A stretch of 64,000 bases of DNA from Xenophilus sp. E41 (lineage in GTDB: Bacteria > Pseudomonadota > Gammaproteobacteria > Burkholderiales > Burkholderiaceae_C). The stretch spans positions 585,713-649,712 of the forward strand of contig NZ_QPIB01000009.1 of NCBI RefSeq assembly GCF_003671765.1. Direction: 5' to 3'. The position numbers and the translations under genes are program-made. Every line of letters starts with the position of its first letter. The first letter of the stretch is position 1. Positions 38,300-48,794 of the stretch are shown one piece after another. The notes under the pieces are model-generated. The model searched no databases. It had not been told where the DNA came from and saw only the letters and a program-made list of their open reading frames with translations.

Positions 38300-39217
38300 A
38301 TGACCGACACCCTGCTGCTGAAGCCGCACGACAAGGACCTGGGGGGCGGCTTCCATGTGCGCCGCCTGCTGCCGGCGGCCCAGAAGCGGGCCGTGGGGCC
38401 CTTCGTGTTCTTCGACCATTTCGGCCCGGCCACCGAGAAGCCGGGCGACCAGCACGACGTGCGGCCGCACCCGCACATCGGCCTGGCCACGGTGACCTAC
38501 CTGTTCGAGGGCGCGATGATGCACCGCGACAGCCTGGGCACCGTGCAGGAGATCCGCCCCGGGGCCATCAACTGGATGACCGCCGGCCGCGGCATCGTGC
38601 ATTCGGAGCGCAAGCCCGAGCCGCTCAAGACCGAGACCTACGTCAACCATGGCCTGCAGCTGTGGTGCGCACTGCCACGGGCGCACGAGGAGGACGAGCC
38701 CAGCTTCTCGCACACCGCCGCGGCCGACATTCCCGCGCTGACGGTGCAGGGCGTGCCGGTGCGCGTGCTCGTGGGCGAGGCCTTCGGTGCGCGCTCGCCG
38801 GTGCCCACCGTCATGCAGACCCTGTACCTGGACATCGAGCTGCCGGCAGGCGGCCGCTTCGAGCTGCCCGCGTTGGCGCCGGAGCTGGCGATCTACGCGG
38901 TCGATGGCGAGGTGCAACTCGACGGCCAGGCCGTGCCGGCGCACACCATGGCGGCGCTGCCTGCCGGCCAGGCGGTGGTGCTGACGGCCGCGCAGGCCGT
39001 GCGCCTGGTCGTGGTCGGCGGCGAGCCGCTCGACGGCCCGCGCTACATCACCTGGAACTTCGTCTCCAGCCGCCGCGAGCGCATCCTGCAGGCCGGCGAG
39101 GACTGGGCCGCGCAGCGTATGGGCCACGTGCCGGGCGAGAGCGAATTCATCCCGCTGCCGGGCCATCCCTTCCAGGTGCAGTCACCGACGCCCGATACCG
39201 GCAGCACACCGGCCTGA
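38300..39217 (+). CDS. Pirin family protein, second copy
   Basis: This 305-aa pirin has metal ligands in VRPHPHIGLATVTYLFEGAMMHRDS and GRGIVHSERK. It is longer than the first copy and belongs to the canonical pirin subgroup (PFVFFDHFGPA, C-terminal YITWNFVSSRRERI). The start at 38300 follows GAAGGAG. Its stop lies at the edge of a dispersed element that also contains the convergent trhO stop. Confidence 0.88.
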   Translation: MTDTLLLKPHDKDLGGGFHVRRLLPAAQKRAVGPFVFFDHFGPATEKPGDQHDVRPHPHIGLATVTYLFEGAMMHRDSLGTVQEIRPGAINWMTAGRGIVHSERKPEPLKTETYVNHGLQLWCALPRAHEEDEPSFSHTAAADIPALTVQGVPVRVLVGEAFGARSPVPTVMQTLYLDIELPAGGRFELPALAPELAIYAVDGEVQLDGQAVPAHTMAALPAGQAVVLTAAQAVRLVVVGGEPLDGPRYITWNFVSSRRERILQAGEDWAAQRMGHVPGESEFIPLPGHPFQVQSPTPDTGSTPA

Positions 39218-39283
39218 TATTCAAGCCAGAAGTGCCTGCAGCGCCCGTCCAGCGGGCGCGGGCAGCTCACTTTTTGATAGCGA
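39218..39283. repeat. Dispersed ~65-bp element between pirin 2 and trhO
   Basis: Related to the segment inside gluQRS (33527-33593). It contains the inverted repeat GCGCCCGTCCAGCGGGCGC and a TTTTTGATAGC end, giving a possible shared terminator for the convergent pirin and trhO genes. The trhO stop codon and its last few codons lie within it. Confidence 0.6.
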
Positions 39284-40052
39284 TGTCGGGGTCTTCGCTG
39301 CGCCGCGCGCTGGCGTGCTGCGCGCGGGCGCTCAGGTCGGGCGCCAGCGCCTCCCGGCCGTCGAACACGAAGCAGTCGCCGCGGTAGTGCGCGCCGCCGA
39401 CTTCCTCGAAGTATTTGAGGATGCCGCCGTCGAGCTGCAGCACGTTCGGCAAGCCGGCCTCGTGCATGTAGATCGCCGCCTTCTCGCAGCGGATGCCGCC
39501 GGTGCAGAAGCTCACCACCGTCTTGCCCTCGAGCTCCGCGCGGTGGTCGATCACCGCCTGCGGGAATTCGGTGAACTTCGTGATGCGCCAGTCGATGGCG
39601 TTCTCGAAGGTGCCGTAGTCGACCTCGAAGGCGTTGCGCGTGTCGAGCAGCACCACTTGCTGGCCGGCGTCGTCGTGCCCCTGGTCCAGCCAGCGCTTGA
39701 GCGTGCGCGCATCCACGCCCGGCGCGCGGCCGGCCGCCGGCTGGATGGCCGGGTGGTTCATGCGGATGATCTCGCGCTTGAGCTTGACCAGGAGGCGCCG
39801 GAAGGGCTGCTGCGCCGACCAGCTCTCCTTGGCTTCCAGCGGCGCGAAGCGCGGGTCGGCCCGCAGTTCGTCGAGGAAGCCGCGCACGCCGTCGGCAGCA
39901 CCCGCCAGAAAGAGGTTGATGCCCTCTTCGGCAAGCAGCACGGTGCCCATCAATTGGCGCGCGCGCGCCGACTCGAACAGCCTCGGCCGCAGCGTCTCGC
40001 GGTCGTGGATGGGGACGAAGAGGTAGGCGGAGATGTTGAGGACGTCGGACAC
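39267..40052 (-). CDS. trhO: tRNA uridine(34) hydroxylase (UPF0176, rhodanese domain)
   Basis: This 261-aa protein has an N-terminal acylphosphatase-like domain ([21 protein letters not shown]) and a rhodanese domain with catalytic Cys in [13 protein letters not shown]. TrhO hydroxylates U34 of certain tRNAs towards ho5U and cmo5U. The start is GTG at 40052. The C-terminal tail ([14 protein letters not shown]) is partly encoded by a repeat. Confidence 0.92.
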   Translation of the reverse strand: MSDVLNISAYLFVPIHDRETLRPRLFESARARQLMGTVLLAEEGINLFLAGAADGVRGFLDELRADPRFAPLEAKESWSAQQPFRRLLVKLKREIIRMNHPAIQPAAGRAPGVDARTLKRWLDQGHDDAGQQVVLLDTRNAFEVDYGTFENAIDWRITKFTEFPQAVIDHRAELEGKTVVSFCTGGIRCEKAAIYMHEAGLPNVLQLDGGILKYFEEVGGAHYRGDCFVFDGREALAPDLSARAQHASARRSEDPDIAIKK

Positions 40053-40099
40053 CGGCCGATTGTAAAAAGCGGCCCGCCGGGCCCCGGTCGAGCGCCCCG

Positions 40100-41032
40100 T
40101 CAGCGGCGGGGCCGCGTGCGCGCGGCCAGGTCGGCAAGCGCCCCGGCGAGCGTCGGGAAGGCGAAGCCGTAGCCCGCCCGGGCGGCGACCGCCGGCACCA
40201 CGCGGCGCCCAGCCAGCAGCAGGTCGCCCATCTCGCCCAGGGCCAGGCGCAGGGCCGACGCCGGCACGCGAAGGTGCACGCCGCGGCCGTACGAGGCCGC
40301 CAGCGCGCGCACGAACCCGGCCTGCGACGGCGTCTGCGGCGCCACGACGTTCATCGGCCCCACCAGGTCCTCGCGCGCGAGTGCGAGGCGCGCCAGGCCG
40401 ACCGCGTCGTCCACGTGCACCCAGGGCGCCGGCTGCCGACCATCGCCCAGCACGGCGCCCAGACCCAGGCGGGCCGCGAGCGCCTGGGGCGGGTAGGCGC
40501 CGCCGTCGTGGCCGAGCACCACGCCCAGGCGCAGGCGCACCACGCGCACGCCCAGGGCCTCGGCCCGCAGCGCGTCGCGTTCGATCGCCATGCACAGCTC
40601 CGACTGGAACTGGCCGGGGCGGGGCGGCTCGGTCTCGTCGCAGGGCGCGTCGGCCGCGCCATCCACGCGGCCGTACCACCCGATCGCCGAGGCGACCACC
40701 AGCACCGCGGGCGGCCGCTGCAGGCGCCGCATCAGGGCCAGCAACTGCGCGGCCGGCTCGGCACGGCTGCGCAGCAGCGTCTCGCGCTGCGCGCGGGTCC
40801 AGGGCGGCCCCAGCACGCGCGCACCCGCGAGCTGCACGCAGGCATCGATGGGCGTGTGCGCCGGCAGCTCCGCCAGGGTCGTCACGCACTGCACCCGCGG
40901 CCCGAGGCGGCGCGCCGCCTTTGCGGCGTCGCGCGTGGCCGCGATCACCCGGTGGCCGTCGGCCAGCAGCGCGGCGACCAGGTGGCCGCCGACGAAGCCG
41001 GTGGCGCCGGTGACGAGGACGGTACGGCTCAT
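40100..41032 (-). CDS. TIGR01777-family NAD-dependent epimerase/SDR protein
   Basis: This 310-aa extended SDR has the nucleotide motif [15 protein letters not shown], the active-site region ASAIGWYG and a DUF1731 C-terminal part. Members are annotated as sugar nucleotide epimerase/YfcH-type proteins without firm substrate. The ATG overlaps the DUF2256 stop by 4 bp (ATGA). Confidence 0.88.
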   Translation of the reverse strand: MSRTVLVTGATGFVGGHLVAALLADGHRVIAATRDAAKAARRLGPRVQCVTTLAELPAHTPIDACVQLAGARVLGPPWTRAQRETLLRSRAEPAAQLLALMRRLQRPPAVLVVASAIGWYGRVDGAADAPCDETEPPRPGQFQSELCMAIERDALRAEALGVRVVRLRLGVVLGHDGGAYPPQALAARLGLGAVLGDGRQPAPWVHVDDAVGLARLALAREDLVGPMNVVAPQTPSQAGFVRALAASYGRGVHLRVPASALRLALGEMGDLLLAGRRVVPAVAARAGYGFAFPTLAGALADLAARTRPRR

Positions 41033-41214
41033 GCGGCGTCCGCAGGGCCGGCCCGCGCGTCGGTGCGCCGGCGCCGGCACGCGTCGGAGCAGTAGCGCAC
41101 CTCGTCCCAGTGGCGGGCCCAGGCCTTGCGCCAGCTCATGGGCCGGCCGCAGACGGCGCACGGCTTGCTCGGCAGGGCCGCCTTGTTGCCCTTGAATGGA
41201 CGTGGATCCGGCAT
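41029..41214 (-). CDS. DUF2256 zinc-knuckle protein
   Basis: This 61-aa protein has the DUF2256 core [44 protein letters not shown], with a CxxC and a CxxxC metal pair. Its start at 41214 is preferred to 41241. It is translationally coupled to the epimerase gene. Function unknown. Confidence 0.85.
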   Translation of the reverse strand: MPDPRPFKGNKAALPSKPCAVCGRPMSWRKAWARHWDEVRYCSDACRRRRTDARAGPADAA

Positions 41215-41327
41215 GAGGGACGAGGGAGGAAGGTTCGACAACCGATCTTAGGCGCGCGCTCCATCGGCCGTGCCGGCCGGCAACCCGACCGAATGCCGGT
41301 CACCCGGCCGGTTTTTACAATGGCGCG

Positions 41328-44300
41328 ATGTTTGTTCACCTGCGCCTGCACACCGAGTTCTCCGTCGTCGACGGCACCACCCGCATCGACGAAGTCGTCA
41401 AGGCCGCGGCCAAGGACGGCCAGCCCGCGCTGGCCATCACCGACCTGAACAACCTGTTCGGCGGCGTGAAGTTCTACAAGCAGGCGCGCGGCAAGGGCGT
41501 GAAGCCCGTGCTGGGCTGCGAGGTGATGATCGAGGGTCTGGACGCCGACGCCGCCCCCAGCCGCATCGTGCTGCTGGTGCAGAGCTTCGAGGGCTATCTC
41601 AACCTGTGCGAGATCCTGGCGCGCGCCTGGACCCAGAACGTGGGCCGCGGCCAGACCCAGGCGGTGGCCAAGTGGGCCTGGCTGCAGGAGCTCAACGGCG
41701 GGCTGATCTGCCTGGCCGGCGCCCAGGCCGGCCCGCTGGGCGCGCCGCTGATGGCCGGCAACGCCGAACGGGCGCGCGAGATCGCGCTGCAGCTCGCGGG
41801 CCTTTTCACGCATCGCTTCTACATCGAGCTGCAGCGCGCGGGACGCACCGACGACGAGGCGCACGTGGTGGCGGCGGTGCAACTGGCCGCGCGGCTCAAT
41901 CTGCCGGTGGTGGCGACGCACCCCGTGCAGTTCCTGGAGCCCGACGAGTTCGAGGCCCACGAGGCGCGCGTGTGCATCTCCGAGGGCGAGATCCTGGGCA
42001 ACCAGCGCCGGGTGCGCAAGTTCACGCGCGAGCAGTATTTCAAGTCGGCCGCCGAGATGGAGCGGCTCTTCGCCGACGTGCCCAGCGCGATCGCCAACAC
42101 GGTCGAGATCGCCAAGCGCTGCAACCTCACGCTGGTGCTGGGCAAGCCGCAGCTGCCCAACTTCCCGACGCCGCTGGAAGACGGCGTGCCGATGCCGATC
42201 GAGAAGTACTTCCGCGTGCTCTCCTTCGAGGGGCTGGAGGAGCGGCTCGCGCACCTGTACCCCGATCCCGCCAAGCGCGACGCGCAGCGCCCGCGCTACG
42301 TGGAAAGGCTGGAGTTCGAGATCGGCACCATCCTGAAGATGGGCTTCCCCGGCTACTTCCTGATCGTGGGCGACTTCATCAACTGGGCCAAGAACAACGG
42401 CTGCCCGGTGGGCCCGGGCCGGGGCTCGGGCGCGGGTTCGCTGGTGGCCTATGCGCTGAAGATCACCGACCTGGACCCGCTCGAATACAACCTGCTCTTC
42501 GAGCGCTTCCTGAACCCGGAGCGGGTGTCGATGCCCGACTTCGACATCGACTTCTGCCAGGGCAACCGCGACCGCGTCATCGACTACGTCAAGGACAAGT
42601 ACGGGCGCAACGCGGTGAGCCAGATCGCCACCTTCGGCACCATGGCCGCGCGCGCCGCCATTCGCGACGTGGGCCGCGTGATGGACATGAGCTACGGCTT
42701 TTGCGACGGCATCAGCAAGCTGATCCCGAACAAGCCGGGCAAGCCGGTCACGCTGCAGTACCCGCCTGCGAACCTCTCCGAGGAGGACAAGGAGAAGTAC
42801 GCGATCGCCGCCGAGCCGCAGCTGGCCGAGCGCATCGAGCGCGAGGAAGAGGTCAAGTCGCTGGTCGAGATGGCGCAGAAACTCGAGGGCATGACCCGCA
42901 ACATCGGCATGCACGCCGGCGGCGTGCTGATCGCGCCGGGCAAGCTGACCGATTTCTGCCCGCTGTACCAGCAGCCGGGCAGCGACTCGGCCGTGAGCCA
43001 GTACGACAAGGACGACGTGGAGGCGATCGGCCTCGTCAAGTTCGACTTTTTGGGGCTGGCGACGCTCACCATCCTGGAGATCGCGCGCGAGTTCATCGTC
43101 AGGCGGCACAAGGGGCAGGAGGGCTTCGCCTACGAGAACATCCCGCTGGACGACCGGGCGACCTACAAGCTCTTCTCCGACGGCAAGACCGAGGCCGTGT
43201 TCCAGTTCGAATCGCGCGGCATGCAGGGCATGCTCAAGGACGCGCGGCCGACGCGGCTGGAAGACCTGATCGCGCTGAACGCGCTGTACCGCCCGGGGCC
43301 GATGGACCTGATCCCCAGCTTCGTGGCGCGCAAGCACGGCCGCGAGGAGGTGGAGTACCCGCACCCGGCGGTGGCCGAGATGCTCAGCGAGACCTACGGG
43401 ATCATGGTCTACCAGGAGCAGGTGATGCAGACCGCGCAGATCCTGGGCGGCTACAGCCTGGGCGGCGCCGACTTGCTGCGCCGCGCGATGGGCAAGAAGA
43501 AGGCCGAGGAAATGGCCGAGCACCGCGAGAAGTTCCGCGCCGGTGCCCTGGCCACGCACGGCATCCCGCAGGAGAAGGCCGACGAGATCTTCGACCTGAT
43601 GGAGAAGTTCGCGGGCTACGGCTTCAACAAGTCGCACGCCGCCGCCTACTCGCTGCTGGCCTACCACACGGGCTGGCTGAAGGTGCACTACACGGCCGAG
43701 TTCTACTGCGCCAACATGACGGTGGAAATGGACAACACCGACAAGCTGAAGGTGCTGTTCGAGGACGCGACCAAGAACTTCGGCATGAGCTTCGAGCCGC
43801 CGGACGTGAACCGCGGCTTCTACCGTTTCGAGCCGGTGAGCGACAAGGTGATCCGCTACGGCCTGGGCGCGGTCAAGGGCACCGGCCAGCTGGCGATCGA
43901 GGCGATCGTCCGGGCGCGCGAGGAGGGCGGGCCCTTCAAGAGCCTGTACGACTTCTGCGCGCGGGTGGATCGCCAGCGCATCAACAAGCGCACGGTGGAG
44001 GCGCTCATCAAGGCCGGCGCCTTCGACGCGCTGCAGCCCAACCGGGCGGCGCTGGTCGCCTCGCTGGACCGCGCCTTCGAATACGCCGCGGCGCAGGAAG
44101 CCAACGCCAACCAGGGCGGCCTGTTCGACCTGGGCGACGACGTGCACGGATCGAGCACGCAGGAGCCCGACCTGGTCGAAACCACGCCCTGGGGCGTGAA
44201 GGAACGCCTCACGCTCGAGAAGACGGCCATCGGCTTCTACCTCTCGGGCCACCTGTTCGATGAGGTGGCGCGCGAGGTGCGCCAGTTCGCGCGGCGGCAG

Positions 44301-44846
44301 ATCGACGAACTGCTCGACAGCCGCGAGCCGCAGGTGATCGCCGGCATCGTCAGCGGCCTGCGTGTCATCAACGGCAACCGCGGTCGCCTGGCCATCTTCG
44401 TGCTCGACGACAAGACCGACACCATCGAGGCCGTGGCCGACGAGGCCGTGTTCGACGCCGCGCGCAACCAGCTCAAGGAAGACGAGCTGGTCATCGTGAG
44501 CGGCCGGCTGCAGCCCGGCCGGGGCGGCTTCGAGGCGCGCTTCAACGTGCAGCAGGTGTGGGACCTGGCGACGGCGCGTTGCCGCTTCGGCAAGTTCCTG
44601 CGCGTGGCCGTCAACGGCAAGCTGCCGGACATCGCGCGCATCGTGCGCGACTTCCCGCCGCGCAGGGAGGCGACCGAACATGGCGAGGTGCAGCAGGGGC
44701 TGGGGGTGCGCCTGGCGATGGCGCGCTCGGGCGCGCAGGTCGAACTGCAACTGGGCGAGGCGGCGCGCTTCTTTCCGGTCGACGCGGCACTGGCCAGCTG
44801 GATGGCGCAGGCCGAAGCGGGCAAGGCAACCATCGTGTACGAATGA
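41328..44846 (+). CDS. dnaE: DNA polymerase III alpha subunit
   Basis: This 1172-aa replicative polymerase has an N-terminal PHP domain (FVHLRLHTEFSVVDG), the C-family palm with GPGRGSGAGSLVAY and catalytic Asp404/Asp406 in PDFDIDF, a (HhH)2 region (INKRTVEALIKAGAFDAL) and a C-terminal OB fold. Length and order match DnaE1. The start at 41328 is the only one that keeps the PHP N-terminus. It is monocistronic and divergent from the DUF2256 gene. Confidence 0.97.
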   Translation: MFVHLRLHTEFSVVDGTTRIDEVVKAAAKDGQPALAITDLNNLFGGVKFYKQARGKGVKPVLGCEVMIEGLDADAAPSRIVLLVQSFEGYLNLCEILARAWTQNVGRGQTQAVAKWAWLQELNGGLICLAGAQAGPLGAPLMAGNAERAREIALQLAGLFTHRFYIELQRAGRTDDEAHVVAAVQLAARLNLPVVATHPVQFLEPDEFEAHEARVCISEGEILGNQRRVRKFTREQYFKSAAEMERLFADVPSAIANTVEIAKRCNLTLVLGKPQLPNFPTPLEDGVPMPIEKYFRVLSFEGLEERLAHLYPDPAKRDAQRPRYVERLEFEIGTILKMGFPGYFLIVGDFINWAKNNGCPVGPGRGSGAGSLVAYALKITDLDPLEYNLLFERFLNPERVSMPDFDIDFCQGNRDRVIDYVKDKYGRNAVSQIATFGTMAARAAIRDVGRVMDMSYGFCDGISKLIPNKPGKPVTLQYPPANLSEEDKEKYAIAAEPQLAERIEREEEVKSLVEMAQKLEGMTRNIGMHAGGVLIAPGKLTDFCPLYQQPGSDSAVSQYDKDDVEAIGLVKFDFLGLATLTILEIAREFIVRRHKGQEGFAYENIPLDDRATYKLFSDGKTEAVFQFESRGMQGMLKDARPTRLEDLIALNALYRPGPMDLIPSFVARKHGREEVEYPHPAVAEMLSETYGIMVYQEQVMQTAQILGGYSLGGADLLRRAMGKKKAEEMAEHREKFRAGALATHGIPQEKADEIFDLMEKFAGYGFNKSHAAAYSLLAYHTGWLKVHYTAEFYCANMTVEMDNTDKLKVLFEDATKNFGMSFEPPDVNRGFYRFEPVSDKVIRYGLGAVKGTGQLAIEAIVRAREEGGPFKSLYDFCARVDRQRINKRTVEALIKAGAFDALQPNRAALVASLDRAFEYAAAQEANANQGGLFDLGDDVHGSSTQEPDLVETTPWGVKERLTLEKTAIGFYLSGHLFDEVAREVRQFARRQIDELLDSREPQVIAGIVSGLRVINGNRGRLAIFVLDDKTDTIEAVADEAVFDAARNQLKEDELVIVSGRLQPGRGGFEARFNVQQVWDLATARCRFGKFLRVAVNGKLPDIARIVRDFPPRREATEHGEVQQGLGVRLAMARSGAQVELQLGEAARFFPVDAALASWMAQAEAGKATIVYE

Positions 44847-44923
44847 CGACAAGATGCCGTGACGGCCAGCCTGAACTGAAGAAGTAGTTGTTTTTTGCGT
44901 CGTCCCTTCCCCGGCGGCATGTC

Positions 44924-45991
44924 ATGTCGTCGACGCGCAAGCTCCGGAACGGCGACGATTTCGAGGAGCTGGCTGGGGAGATGGGGCGCCGGGCGCTCAT
45001 GCTCGCGCCCACCTTCTTGAAACAGCCATTTGCATTTGTCAGTAAAAAGGATACATTTCTCCACGAAGATGCGACATGGTGGGCAAAACAGCACCACCGG
45101 TTTGACGAGGAGAAATGGATGCGTTGTTTCCGGGATGAGGCCTGTCTGGATTTGCTGGATCGGCAGACTTTCAAGTTCCAGCACCAGTTGATGGACCACC
45201 CTGCGCTGAGCTTGCAGAACCTGGCCAACGTGCTGCCAGCGCTGCCTGCCCACAGCGTGATGTCGTCCAAGGGGCTGCTGAGCAACGGCGACGATTTCGA
45301 AGACGTGATGTGCGGAAACACGGGGAGCCGGTTCGCGATCGAGGCAGTGATCGAGAACATCCGCACCAGTGACTCCTACATCATGGTGAATGGACCCGAG
45401 GAGCATCCGTCGTTCCAGCCGCTGTACAAGGAACTGATCGCCGACGTCGAGCAGATCATGAAGCGTCGCGGCCTGGGCAATGTGGCCATCAGCCCGAAGC
45501 TCTATCTGTTCATTGCGTCCCCCAACAGCGTGACGCCGTTCCATATCGACCGGTACTCGGGCTTCCTGATGCAATTTCGGGGCAGCAAACACGTCTCGAT
45601 CTTTCCGCAATGGGACGAGCGTGTGGTGAGCTCTCAGAACAAGGAAGCCTACGTCGCCAACAAGAACACACGCCTGCCCTGGGACCACAGCATGAACGAA
45701 CTGGGCAAGACTTTCGAGTTCCATCCCGGCGAGGCGCTGCATATTCCTTTCTCGGCTGGCCATCACGTCCGCAACGGCAGCGAGGACGTGTCGATCTCGA
45801 TGTCCATTTTCTTCAGCACCGACCAGAGCCACGCCTGGCGTCAGGCGCTTCGCTTCAATCACGCCGCGCGGCCGGTCTTGCGGCGCCTGGGCCTGAAGCC
45901 CGCGGCCGTGGGGCGGGCGCAGTGGCGCGACAGCGCCAAATCGGGCGCGTGGACCGCCATTCGCAAGCTCAAAAGCCTTCGAGGCGCTTGA
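44924..45991 (+). CDS. JmjC-like cupin protein (Cupin_8, putative Fe(II)/2OG oxygenase)
   Basis: This 355-aa protein has a double-stranded beta-helix with the metal motif His207-x-Asp209 (PFHIDRYSGFLMQFRGSKHVSIFP) and distal His near 280-281 (HIPFSAGHHVRNG). The start at 44924 has no strong ribosome-binding site. Its first 14 residues, MSSTRKLRNGDDFE, imitate an internal segment, MSSKGLLSNGDDFE (residues 113-126), with a 17-base identical run, so the N-terminus looks like a partial duplication; 44984 is an alternative start. Base composition is visibly less GC-rich than dnaE, which may indicate transfer. Substrate unknown. Confidence 0.75.
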   Translation: MSSTRKLRNGDDFEELAGEMGRRALMLAPTFLKQPFAFVSKKDTFLHEDATWWAKQHHRFDEEKWMRCFRDEACLDLLDRQTFKFQHQLMDHPALSLQNLANVLPALPAHSVMSSKGLLSNGDDFEDVMCGNTGSRFAIEAVIENIRTSDSYIMVNGPEEHPSFQPLYKELIADVEQIMKRRGLGNVAISPKLYLFIASPNSVTPFHIDRYSGFLMQFRGSKHVSIFPQWDERVVSSQNKEAYVANKNTRLPWDHSMNELGKTFEFHPGEALHIPFSAGHHVRNGSEDVSISMSIFFSTDQSHAWRQALRFNHAARPVLRRLGLKPAAVGRAQWRDSAKSGAWTAIRKLKSLRGA

Positions 45992-46099
45992 GAGCCGGTC
46001 GGGAGCACACGGGCGCTCGGGAGCACAACCGAGCTTGTCCGGAGAGGGCACGGACAGTCACGGCATTGGCCCGGTTGCCAGCACTCGCACGCTCTTTGA

Positions 46100-47155
<1,056 letters not shown>

Positions 47156-47169
47156 AGTGTCGCAGCGGA

Positions 47170-47193
47170 GATCGTCACGTTCGTGACGAATTC
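47170..47193. repeat. 24-bp palindromic element, copy 2
   Basis: Exact inverted copy of 28183-28206, here between the convergent pip and tolA genes. The hairpin arms TCGTCACG and CGTGACGA are complete. Confidence 0.7.
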
Positions 47194-47273
47194 GGCCGCA
47201 GCCCATGGCTGGCGGGGGCTGCAGCCCGATAGCACTTTTGCTGTTCCTGCCCTCCTGGGGCTTCCCGGCGCCG

Positions 47274-48314
47274 TCAGGACTTGGGCCGCAGCGAGATCTC
47301 GGGGAAGGGCGAGGGCACACGGCCGTCGGTGTCGCGCGGCATCACTTCCGTGCGCTGGATGGCACGGATGGCCGCGTCGTCCCAAGCCGGGTTGCCGCTG
47401 GACTTGACGATGCGCGGGGTACCGACGATGGTGCCGTCGGGGGAGGTCTCGATCTTCACGATGACCTCCGGGTTGCCCGGCACCGAGGTCGGGTCGAACA
47501 CCACATTGCGCTTGATCAGCGCCGCCACCCGGCCGAAGTAGCCGGCCGAGACGCCGCCGCTGCCGTTGCCGCGACCCGAGCGCGGCCCGCTGTTCTGGTC
47601 GGCGGTGCCGCTGGCGGAACCGGCGGCCTGGCCCATCATGCGGGCGATGTTGGCCTGACGCTCCTTCTCGGCCGCCGCGGCGGCGGCCTTCTGCTGGGCC
47701 GCCTTCTGCTGCGCTGCCTTTTCCTGCGCGGCCTTCTCCTGCGCCGCCTTCTCGGCCGCCTCGCGCTTGCGCTGCTCGGCCAGCTTCTGCTGCTGCTCCT
47801 GCTTGCGCTGCGCCTCGAGCTGCTCCTTGCGGTCCTGTTCGCGCTCGCGGGCCTCGCGCTCCTTCCTCTCCTGCGCTGCCTTCTCGGCCTGCTGGCGCTT
47901 GAGTTCCTGCTGGCGCTGCTGCTCCTGCTCGCGTTCGCGCTGTTGCTGCTGCTCGCGCAGGCGGCGTTCACGCTCCAGGGCGATGTCCGGGTCCTTCGGC
48001 GGCGGGGGCGCGGGCGGCGGCTTCACCGCCTCGGGCGGCGGCGGGGGAGGAGGGGGCGGCGGTGGCGGTGCGGGCTGGGGCGCCGGTGCCGGGGGCGGCG
48101 GCGGCGCCACGGCCGTGCGCTGCGCCGCCTGCTGGGTGGTGGACGACCAGATCTCGGCCTCGATGGCGTCGTCGTCGCCCTCGCGCTTCCAACGCACGCC
48201 CCAGGTCAGGGCCGCGATGAGCAGCGCGTGCGCGATCAGCGCCAGCACCAGGGCACGCAGCGTGCCGCGCTGGGGCGGCGGAGCGAATTCGGGGCGGTCG
48301 GCGACGAGCGACAT
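47274..48314 (-). CDS. tolA: TolA-type cell envelope protein with TonB C-terminal domain
   Basis: This 346-aa protein has an N-terminal transmembrane anchor (LRALVLALIAHALLIAALTWG), a poly-Pro stretch, a long charged Gln/Lys/Glu/Ala coiled coil (residues about 110-225, with repeated KAAQEKAAQ units) and a C-terminal TonB-like domain (NVVFDPTSVPGNPEVIVKIETSPDGTIVG). It links the TolQR motor to the outer membrane during division. It ends the ybgC-tolQ-tolR-tolA run; tolB and pal do not follow, since pip converges from the other side. Confidence 0.9.
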   Translation of the reverse strand: MSLVADRPEFAPPPQRGTLRALVLALIAHALLIAALTWGVRWKREGDDDAIEAEIWSSTTQQAAQRTAVAPPPPPAPAPQPAPPPPPPPPPPPPEAVKPPPAPPPPKDPDIALERERRLREQQQQREREQEQQRQQELKRQQAEKAAQERKEREAREREQDRKEQLEAQRKQEQQQKLAEQRKREAAEKAAQEKAAQEKAAQQKAAQQKAAAAAAEKERQANIARMMGQAAGSASGTADQNSGPRSGRGNGSGGVSAGYFGRVAALIKRNVVFDPTSVPGNPEVIVKIETSPDGTIVGTPRIVKSSGNPAWDDAAIRAIQRTEVMPRDTDGRVPSPFPEISLRPKS

Positions 48315-48335
48315 GCGTGCGTGCGGCTCCCGCGC

Positions 48336-48776
48336 TCAGCGGCGTCCGCCGGTGGTCTGCACCGACAGGCCCACGCGCTCGATGCCGGCGCGCTTGAGCT
48401 GGTTCATGGTGGCGACGACGGTTTCGTACTTCACGGACTTGTCGGCGCTGATGACCACCGGGCGCTGGTCGTCGCCGCCCTGGGCGGCCTTCACGGCCTG
48501 GCCGATCTGGTTCATCGGGATCTGCTGCGCCGGCATGGAGCCGGTCGAGTCCTTCTTGAACTCGATCACGTCGTCGTTCTTGACCACGATCTCCAGCGGC
48601 TTGTCGGGCTGCTTGTTGGCGCGGTCGACGCTGGGCAGGTTGATCACGCTCGGCGTGATGAGCGGGGCGGTCACCATGAAGATGATCAGCAGCACCAGCA
48701 TCACGTCGATGAACGGGACCATGTTGATCTCGTTGATCGTGCGGCGTCCGCGGCCGCGGGAGGAGACGGCGGGCAT
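48336..48776 (-). CDS. tolR: TolR inner-membrane protein
   Basis: This 146-aa ExbD/TolR protein has a single transmembrane helix with the proton-path Asp in NMVPFIDVMLVLLIIFMVTAPLI and a periplasmic domain. It forms the energy-transducing motor with TolQ. It lies 18 bp after tolQ and 21 bp before tolA. Confidence 0.93.
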   Translation of the reverse strand: MPAVSSRGRGRRTINEINMVPFIDVMLVLLIIFMVTAPLITPSVINLPSVDRANKQPDKPLEIVVKNDDVIEFKKDSTGSMPAQQIPMNQIGQAVKAAQGGDDQRPVVISADKSVKYETVVATMNQLKRAGIERVGLSVQTTGGRR

Positions 48777-48794
48777 GGCAGGACTCTCCGGGGC

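Noticed and set aside
41136-44852. 1238-codon open frame antisense to dnaE
   Set aside because: It mirrors dnaE codon structure (frame kept open by high GC), has low-complexity His/Val/Leu/Ala/Arg composition and no recognisable domain.
47640-48100. Repetitive DNA inside tolA, considered as a tandem repeat or CRISPR-like array
   Set aside because: It encodes the Ala/Lys/Gln/Glu coiled coil and poly-Pro of TolA; there are no spacers of uniform length.
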